Assembly: GCF_020829685.1 (NCBI RefSeq)
Contig: NZ_JAIVFR010000222.1
Location: 1-8,618 of the forward strand
Length of the DNA stretch: 8,618 bases
Direction of reading: 5' to 3'
Source of the DNA: Nostoc sp. CHAB 5715
Lineage (GTDB): Bacteria; Cyanobacteriota; Cyanobacteriia; Cyanobacteriales; Nostocaceae
Part shown: piece after piece, positions 5,620 through 8,618 of the stretch
Numbering within the stretch: the stretch's first letter is position 1
Layout of the letters: every line of letters begins with the position of its first letter
Translations under genes and position numbers: made by a program
The notes under the pieces: generated by a model
What the model was told of the DNA's origin: nothing
Databases searched by the model: none
Seen by the model: only the letters and a program-made list of their open reading frames with translations

Positions 5620-5660
5620 AGTTTCGTAGGCTGTGGGCGTCGCCTTTTGTTATATCTATA

Positions 5661-5720
5661 TACTCGCATTTTTAGATAATAGTGTCAATATGCGTATTCG
5701 CACTTTTAAGGTATAGTATC
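5661..5720. promoter_or_regulatory. Divergent promoter region with direct repeats, probable operators
   Basis: Two 26-bp direct repeats, 5661-5686 (TACTCGCATTTTTAG...) and 5695-5720 (TATTCGCACTTTTAA...), agree at 19 of 26 positions with a period of 34 bases. A partial inverted match, TGCGTATTCGCA, lies at 5691-5702. The repeats fill the space between the leftward 307-aa gene and the rightward XRE gene. On the minus strand a perfect TTGACA (5683-5688) faces an AT-rich TATATA stretch. On the plus strand TTCGCA (5697-5702) and TATTAT (5721-5726), 18 bases apart, form a possible promoter. The layout suits autorepression by the XRE protein. Confidence 0.5.
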
Positions 5721-5734
5721 TATTATGAGAATAT

Positions 5735-5740
5735 GGAGGT
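5735..5740 (+). promoter_or_regulatory. Ribosome binding site that decides the XRE start
   Basis: GGAGGT abuts the ATG at 5741-5743 directly, which is too close for that codon to be used well. It lies 6 bases before the GTG at 5747-5749, an ideal spacing. The GTG is therefore the preferred start. Confidence 0.65.
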
Positions 5741-5746
5741 ATGGCA

Positions 5747-6085
5747 GTGCAAAATCGAATCAAAAAATTTATCGAAGAGAAAGGCATCAGCCGATATAAG
5801 TTCTGGCAAGACACTAAGCTTGGCAGAGACACCGCTTATCGCCTATGCAATGACCCCAACTACATACCTACAGGCAGTGTATTAGATAAAATTTGCACTA
5901 CTTATAGAGTTCAGCCGGGAGAATTTCTGCTTTGGCTTCCTGACGACGAACCATCCTTTGAAGCGATGGCGGACAGCCAAATATTTGAAACCGAGGAAGT
6001 GCTGAACATTAATAAACACTCTCGCAACCAATCAACAGATCAAGTTGGTAGAGTAGTGTTGCCATTTGAAAGGAAGTCAGCATGA
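5747..6085 (+). CDS. XRE/Cro-like helix-turn-helix transcriptional regulator
   Basis: A 112-aa protein. Residues 1-65 (MQNRIKKFIEEKGISRYKFW, QDTKLGRDTAYRLCNDPNYI, PTGSVLDKICTTYRVQPGEF) form a five-helix Cro/C1-type domain. The helix-turn-helix is at about SRYKFWQDTKLGRDTAYRLC, and GSVLDKICTTYRVQPGEFL is the usual closing helix pair. The C-terminal 45 residues are acidic, then polar, and of unknown role; the LNINKHSRNQSTDQVGRVVL tail may act in dimerisation. GTG is chosen as start because of the ribosome binding site spacing; an ATG two codons earlier is possible. Its stop overlaps the next small ORF (ATGA at 6082-6085). It probably represses its own promoter and the divergent 307-aa gene through the repeats at 5661-5720, and may control the AIPR-like fusion gene downstream. 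Confidence 0.85.
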   Translation: MQNRIKKFIEEKGISRYKFWQDTKLGRDTAYRLCNDPNYIPTGSVLDKICTTYRVQPGEFLLWLPDDEPSFEAMADSQIFETEEVLNINKHSRNQSTDQVGRVVLPFERKSA

Positions 6086-6177
6086 GCGTGTTATCTCAAA
6101 AGCCTTTACAGCTTTTGATGATTAATTCTGCCACTGTTAATTATTGTGTTTATCTCCATGTATTCTTCAAGAAGTGA
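6082..6177 (+). CDS. Very small ORF coupled to the XRE gene, 31 aa
   Basis: ATG 6082-6084 overlaps the XRE stop as ATGA, and GGAAG lies 7 bases upstream of it. The product, MSVLSQKPLQLLMINSATVN plus 11 further residues ending VFFKK, has a hydrophobic middle and a basic end. It may be a genuine small peptide, the start of a gene whose remainder was deleted, or chance. The 98 bases that follow, up to 6275, hold no gene, which favours a remnant. Confidence 0.3.
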   Translation: MSVLSQKPLQLLMINSATVNYCVYLHVFFKK

Positions 6178-6233
6178 TGTCTGGTATTGGTGCAGCCTTG
6201 AGGAACTACCTACCACGTTCAGAATCATCTGCC

Positions 6234-6264
6234 ATTGGTTCAAAGCAAATACCATTGAGCCAAT
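6234..6264. promoter_or_regulatory. Hairpin just before the fusion-gene ribosome binding site
   Basis: The arms ATTGGTTCAA (6234-6243) and TTGAGCCAAT (6255-6264) pair over 10 positions with one G-U, around an 11-base loop. AGGGTGG, the ribosome binding site of the gene starting at 6276, begins 1 base after the right arm. The position suits control of translation or RNA stability, but it could also be an operator for a dimeric protein. Confidence 0.4.
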
Positions 6265-6275
6265 AGGGTGGAATC

Positions 6276-7226
6276 ATGCCTAAACCACCTTCTAATCGCA
6301 AAAAAGCCACCTCTGCCGTATCGAGTAACAGCACATCAACAGATGACCTTGTAGAAGAGAATATCTCTCCTCAAGAAGACCCAGGTTCAGCAACAATTAC
6401 GGTTACTGCTGTCGAAATTCCAGAGTTGACAGAGGAGGAGCAAAGCGATCGCTTGCACTTGGAAAGAAAAGTGGAGAAAGCGGTTTTTGAAGCAGGGAAG
6501 GCGCTGATGGAATTGCGCGATCGCAGGCTTTACCGTTCCACCCACAGCACTTTTGAGGAGTATTGCAAAGACAGGTTTGGATTTGAGCGCCGTCATCCTT
6601 ACAGATTAATCGAAGCGGCTGCTGTGGTAGATAACCTCATGCAAATATGTTTCAGCGAGACACAAACAGAAAGTGAATCGAACGAACAGCAATTGCGTCC
6701 CATTGGGACACAAATTCTGCCCACGAGCGAGCGCCAAGTCCGACCCATGACAAAGCTTGAACCCCAGGAACAGCAAGAAGTGTGGCTAAGAGCAGTAGAA
6801 CTTGCTGGTGGGAAAGTGCCGACTGGTAGGATTGTGAAAGACGTTGTGCAAAAAATAATGGAGAGAACCAAAGTACCAAATACCTACCAGTTGGGTGAAG
6901 TGTGCACCGCCCATGTAGACAGCTTCCCTATAGACCTCCCCCTAGAACCGAACATCCGGGAACCAAACCGCAAAAGCGCAACCTACAGACAAATCTTCGA
7001 CTCACTGACTACTCAACCCGAAAAATTCTTTGCTCGCCACAGTGGAATCGTACTGTGTGCCAATAAAGTTAAACCAAGCAAAACCTCACTTGAACTGGAG
7101 ATATTAGAAGCCTCGGAGGGGGGCAGCGATGGCATTATCAACGGTGGCCACACAGTTTTAGGATTTGAACAAGCTAAAAACTATAACAGGACTTACGCAA
7201 CTGTCACAAGCAATGGCGCGGTGTAA
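6276..7226 (+). CDS. Fusion of a cyanobacterial plasmid-type helical domain with an AIPR-like domain, cut by an IS
   Basis: The host gene reads to codon 303 (7184); the last 13 residues (RTYATVTSNGAV and the residue before) and the stop belong to the inserted IS. Residues 1-55 are a disordered S/T/E-rich tail. Residues 60-200 (KAVFEAGKALMELRDRRLYR, STFEEYCKDRFGFERRHPYR, ILPTSERQVRPMTKLEPQEQ, VKDVVQKIMERTKVP) are a helical domain I associate with cyanobacterial plasmid genes, probably DNA-binding. Residues about 210-304 (DSFPIDLPLEPNIREPNRKS, FFARHSGIVLCANKVK, DGIINGGHTVLGFEQAKNY) resemble the N-terminal half of AIPR, the abortive phage infection protein family, with its N.RE, nGI...A and DGGHT-type motifs. 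AGGGTGG precedes the ATG. The fusion is unusual, and the AIPR call rests on motif memory. Confidence 0.7.
   Translation: MPKPPSNRKKATSAVSSNSTSTDDLVEENISPQEDPGSATITVTAVEIPELTEEEQSDRLHLERKVEKAVFEAGKALMELRDRRLYRSTHSTFEEYCKDRFGFERRHPYRLIEAAAVVDNLMQICFSETQTESESNEQQLRPIGTQILPTSERQVRPMTKLEPQEQQEVWLRAVELAGGKVPTGRIVKDVVQKIMERTKVPNTYQLGEVCTAHVDSFPIDLPLEPNIREPNRKSATYRQIFDSLTTQPEKFFARHSGIVLCANKVKPSKTSLELEILEASEGGSDGIINGGHTVLGFEQAKNYNRTYATVTSNGAV
7187..7207 (+). repeat. Left terminal inverted repeat of the 1303-bp IS
   Basis: CAGGACTTACGCAACTG followed by TCAC, matching the right end read on the opposite strand at 20 of 21 bases. The flanking TATAA (7182-7186) is the left copy of the target duplication. 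Confidence 0.88.
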
Positions 7227-7233
7227 CCGCGCC
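7215..7233. terminator. GC-rich hairpin at the 3' end of the transposase gene
   Basis: GGCGCGGT (7215-7222) and ACCGCGCC (7226-7233) pair perfectly around a 3-base loop. It lies between the IS left end and the transposase stop, so it may terminate transposase transcription or block outside read-through. No T-run follows on the minus strand. The stop codon of the interrupted host frame (7224-7226) lies in its loop. Confidence 0.5.
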
Positions 7234-7246
7234 GCGCGCCAAACAA

Positions 7247-8284
7247 CTACGCGATAAACATGGGAACAGCCGGACGTTTTAGTTGCTGAACTAAATAATT
7301 TGATAACAATCCATGCTTAATTTGATAGATTGTTTGACCAGTTTTATAAGCTAAATCTTTGAGCCTAAGCCAGACTAAAATAGCGCAGGAAATATGATTT
7401 CTTTGAATCCGACCCTTACGGCATTGACATGATTCAATACCAGTCAATTGCTTTAATTCTCTATGAAACTCCTCAACCTGTAATCGTTCCTTACACGCTT
7501 GTTGTACAACGTCCGTAGAATCTTGAGATAAATCGTTTGTAGCGATAAAATCCGTTCTGTCGGTAGAGACAGTTACCCGAAACAGTTTCACTTTTTTGGC
7601 GGCTGGGAACTTTTTTATTTTAACTATTTTACCCCATTTCAACTCCTCGCTATTCCAGGATAACAATTCAATTCTTTTATAATCTTCTTGCCCTTCCGTA
7701 TCATCAACAAGTCGATTACGTTTCAGAGGGCAATAATAATATTTCCCTAACCCATCAATATATAACATCAATTTATTTGTCGCATACCAAGTATCCATCA
7801 ACACGGCAAGAAAATGGTAAAGCTTTATGATACACAAGGTTTTGCAGCATTTCCATCACATGGTAAGCCAGTCCTGAAGGCGGGTTTCCCGCCGTAGGGA
7901 ACTGGCGCACCCGTAAGGGTCTATCTTTGTTTTTCCATCTCTGTCTGGGTCATAAATACGATAGTCAACTACCCAAAATTTTCCGAGTTCATGATTTACA
8001 TATACACAATTTACTAGCCCAATCCCTTGAATTACACCATGCTCGTTGCCACTATATTGCCGTTTAGTTGTTTCTATTTCTACTGCATACCTTTTATCTA
8101 GTACTGTATCATCAAAAACTAGATATGCGCTATTACTCACTTGGATGATATCTTTAACATTATCCCAAAGCAAGCGTGGTGTTAACTTTTCATTTTTGAG
8201 ATAGCGGTTAATTTTATCATGACTGATCTGCTCTAAATGGTCTGCCAAATTTGTGACAGTATAATTAATCTGACTACTTAACAA
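7247..8284 (-). pseudogene. DDE transposase (IS4/IS701-like), broken by a repeat insertion and a frameshift
   Basis: The 5' part (7856-8284) carries SSQINYTVTNLADHLEQISH, YLVFDDTVLDKRY (first catalytic Asp), RQYSGNEHGVIQGIGLVN and VVDYRIYDPDRDGKTKID. The 3' part (7247-7837) carries VLMDTWYATNKLM (second Asp), YYYCPLKRNRLVD, and LQVEEFHRELKQLTG with ESCQCRKGRIQRNH (catalytic Glu region). Between them, the expected KIDHVMEMLQNLVYHKALPF is encoded in another frame, because 56 bases are inserted at 7862-7917 and one extra base lies at about 7805. Their sum (57) restores the original frame, but a TGA at 7856-7858 stops translation. The usable start at 8284 is TTG; the true N-terminus may also be damaged, since a TGA lies about 13 codons upstream in the same frame. 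Confidence 0.88.
7862..7917. repeat. 56-bp structured mobile repeat inserted in the transposase
   Basis: Removing 7862-7917 rejoins the transposase reading as KTKIDHVMEML. The inserted unit has nested inverted repeats: GCCAGT (7867-7872) pairs with ACTGGC (7900-7905), and inside it GGCGGG pairs with CCCGCC around TTT. The loop-side strands are short and mismatched, so it folds into a long interrupted hairpin. GGT occurs at both borders (7862-7864 and 7918-7920), a possible 3-bp duplication. It resembles the small palindromic repeats (AAGCCAGTCC...GGCGCACCC type) widespread in Nostoc genomes. Confidence 0.75.
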
Positions 8285-8468
8285 GTACCTAATTGTTAAG
8301 TTTAGTAAATCTCATAAACTACAGGATTTATTTTAGGTATCCTCAACTAATTTTCTCATGATTTGAAGAATACTTAACACAGCCAATTACTGTTACTAAT
8401 TTCAGCAATTACCTCTGGGTAAGCCACTTTTATATAGTACATAAATACTATTAAATAGCGATCGCACT
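8285..8468. other. Leader region of the IS without a recognisable gene
   Basis: These 184 bases lie between the transposase start (TTG 8282-8284) and the right inverted repeat. They are AT-rich, with several stops in all frames read leftwards. A few codons just upstream of the TTG (LLNLTIRY) still look like transposase sequence, so the true 5' end of the gene may be partly decayed here. No promoter can be fixed with confidence. Confidence 0.4.
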
Positions 8469-8489
8469 GTGCCAGTTGCGTAAGTCCTG
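8469..8489 (-). repeat. Right terminal inverted repeat of the 1303-bp IS
   Basis: Read on the minus strand it starts CAGGACTTACGCAACTG and continues GCAC; the single difference from the left end is at base 18. The adjacent TATAA (8490-8494) is the right copy of the target duplication. Confidence 0.88.
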
Positions 8490-8546
8490 TATAAATATGG
8501 TTTAGCGCATCTTCATACAGAATTGGTATTAAAACTTACGCATTGA
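8490..8546 (+). pseudogene. Continuation of the interrupted AIPR-like gene beyond the IS
   Basis: If the IS and one TATAA copy are removed, codon 303 (TAT) is followed by AAA TAT GGT TTA GCG, giving KNYKYGLAHLHTELVLK in frame with the 6276 gene. About 14 host codons remain before the sequence turns into ACTTACGCATTGACAAG at 8534, which looks like another IS end and supplies a TGA at 8544-8546. The gene was therefore probably cut twice, and the rest of its AIPR-like domain is not in the window. Confidence 0.6.
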
Positions 8547-8618
8547 CAAGAAATGCCAAATATGGATAAGTTTAAAAACCACATCTTTCGTAAGGGCAAA
8601 GCATTGCTGTGCCTCTAC
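8534..8618. mobile_element. Probable end of a second IS or miniature element, running off the window
   Basis: ACTTACGCATTGACAAG (8534-8550) shares the ACTTACGCA core with the ends of the 1303-bp IS and resembles many cyanobacterial IS termini. The remaining sequence carries no readable gene. Positions 8590-8618 form an imperfect palindrome (GTAAGGGCA ... TGCCTCTAC, 22 of 29 positions symmetric) like the GTAGGGGCA-type repeats of cyanobacteria. Size and second end are outside the window. Confidence 0.45.

Larger units (their letters stand above)
7187..8489 (-). mobile_element. Complete 1303-bp insertion sequence with inverted repeats and target duplication
   Basis: The element is bounded by 21-bp terminal inverted repeats (7187-7207 and 8469-8489, one mismatch) that begin CAGGACTTACGCAACTG. 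The bases immediately outside are TATAA at 7182-7186 and TATAA at 8490-8494, a 5-bp target duplication. Because the repeat ends in C and the flank starts with A/T, a 3-bp ATA duplication with a repeat one base longer cannot be excluded. It carries one leftward DDE transposase gene that is broken, so the copy is not self-mobile. The transposase resembles the IS4/IS701-type enzymes common in cyanobacteria. A HIP1 site sits at 8458-8465. Confidence 0.88.

Noticed and set aside
5682..5885. Frame starting at 5682 that runs over the XRE start
   Set aside because: It overlaps the operator and ribosome binding site of the XRE gene, and the encoded sequence has no helix-turn-helix or other motif.
6387..6879. 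Minus-strand open frames opposite the AIPR-like fusion gene
   Set aside because: No ribosome binding sites or family signals; the plus-strand protein has clear coding character over the same bases.
7215..7233. GC-rich palindrome considered as a recombination or attachment site
   Set aside because: It lies inside the IS, between the left end and the transposase stop, where a transcript-end hairpin is the simpler explanation.
1..8618. CRISPR array, tRNA, rRNA or riboswitch
   Set aside because: No regularly spaced direct repeats of CRISPR type, no cloverleaf or TTCGAATC-type tRNA core, and no recognisable rRNA or riboswitch core was seen in any intergenic stretch.

Overview
The window looks like accessory DNA (plasmid or genomic island) from a filamentous, Nostoc/Anabaena-type cyanobacterium. 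It contains five copies of the cyanobacterial HIP1 octamer GCGATCGC (53-60, 4675-4682, 6445-6452, 6517-6524, 8458-8465), a DUF1392-type protein, insertion sequences whose ends read CAGGACTTACGCA, and small palindromic repeats of the kind scattered through Nostoc genomes. No rRNA, tRNA or CRISPR array is visible.

Layout. Positions 1-227 are the end of an IS4-family element that runs off the left edge and appears to have cut the 3' end of a small helix-turn-helix gene (210-464). Positions 491-2650 form a compact minus-strand operon, in transcription order: a small gene killed by two stop codons (2423-2650), a DNA-binding protein (2028-2426), a phage-type DNA cytosine methyltransferase (946-2031) and a DUF1392 protein (491-949). 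All three junctions are 4-base ATGA overlaps. A second long reading frame (1038-1844) lies entirely inside the methyltransferase gene, on the same strand and shifted +1. It carries motifs of its own (LWKT, LPTP, PTPTASDW, MMGFPQGW), so this stretch may be dual-coding. No restriction nuclease is seen, so the methyltransferase looks orphan.

Positions 2729-5619 hold further minus-strand genes of unknown function: a 276-aa protein flanked by perfect hairpins, three closely packed small proteins (3688-4622), and a 307-aa protein with an internally duplicated domain and a TTG start. A divergent promoter region (5620-5746) with a 26-bp direct repeat separates these from a plus-strand unit. That unit consists of an XRE/Cro-like regulator (5747-6085), a 31-codon ORF, and a fusion gene (6276 onward). 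The fusion joins a cyanobacterial plasmid-type helical domain to the start of an AIPR-like (abortive infection family) domain.

The fusion gene is interrupted at 7187 by a complete 1303-bp insertion sequence (7187-8489) with 21-bp terminal inverted repeats and a 5-bp TATAA target duplication. Removing the element restores the reading frame for 14 more codons, up to a second IS-like end near 8534. The IS is itself dead: its transposase was hit by a 56-bp structured repeat (7862-7917) and a 1-base insertion near 7805. The right half of the window is therefore nested mobile-element damage on a possible defence or maintenance gene, and the left half is a small regulator/methyltransferase cassette. 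All functional assignments come from reading motifs by eye; no database search was possible.
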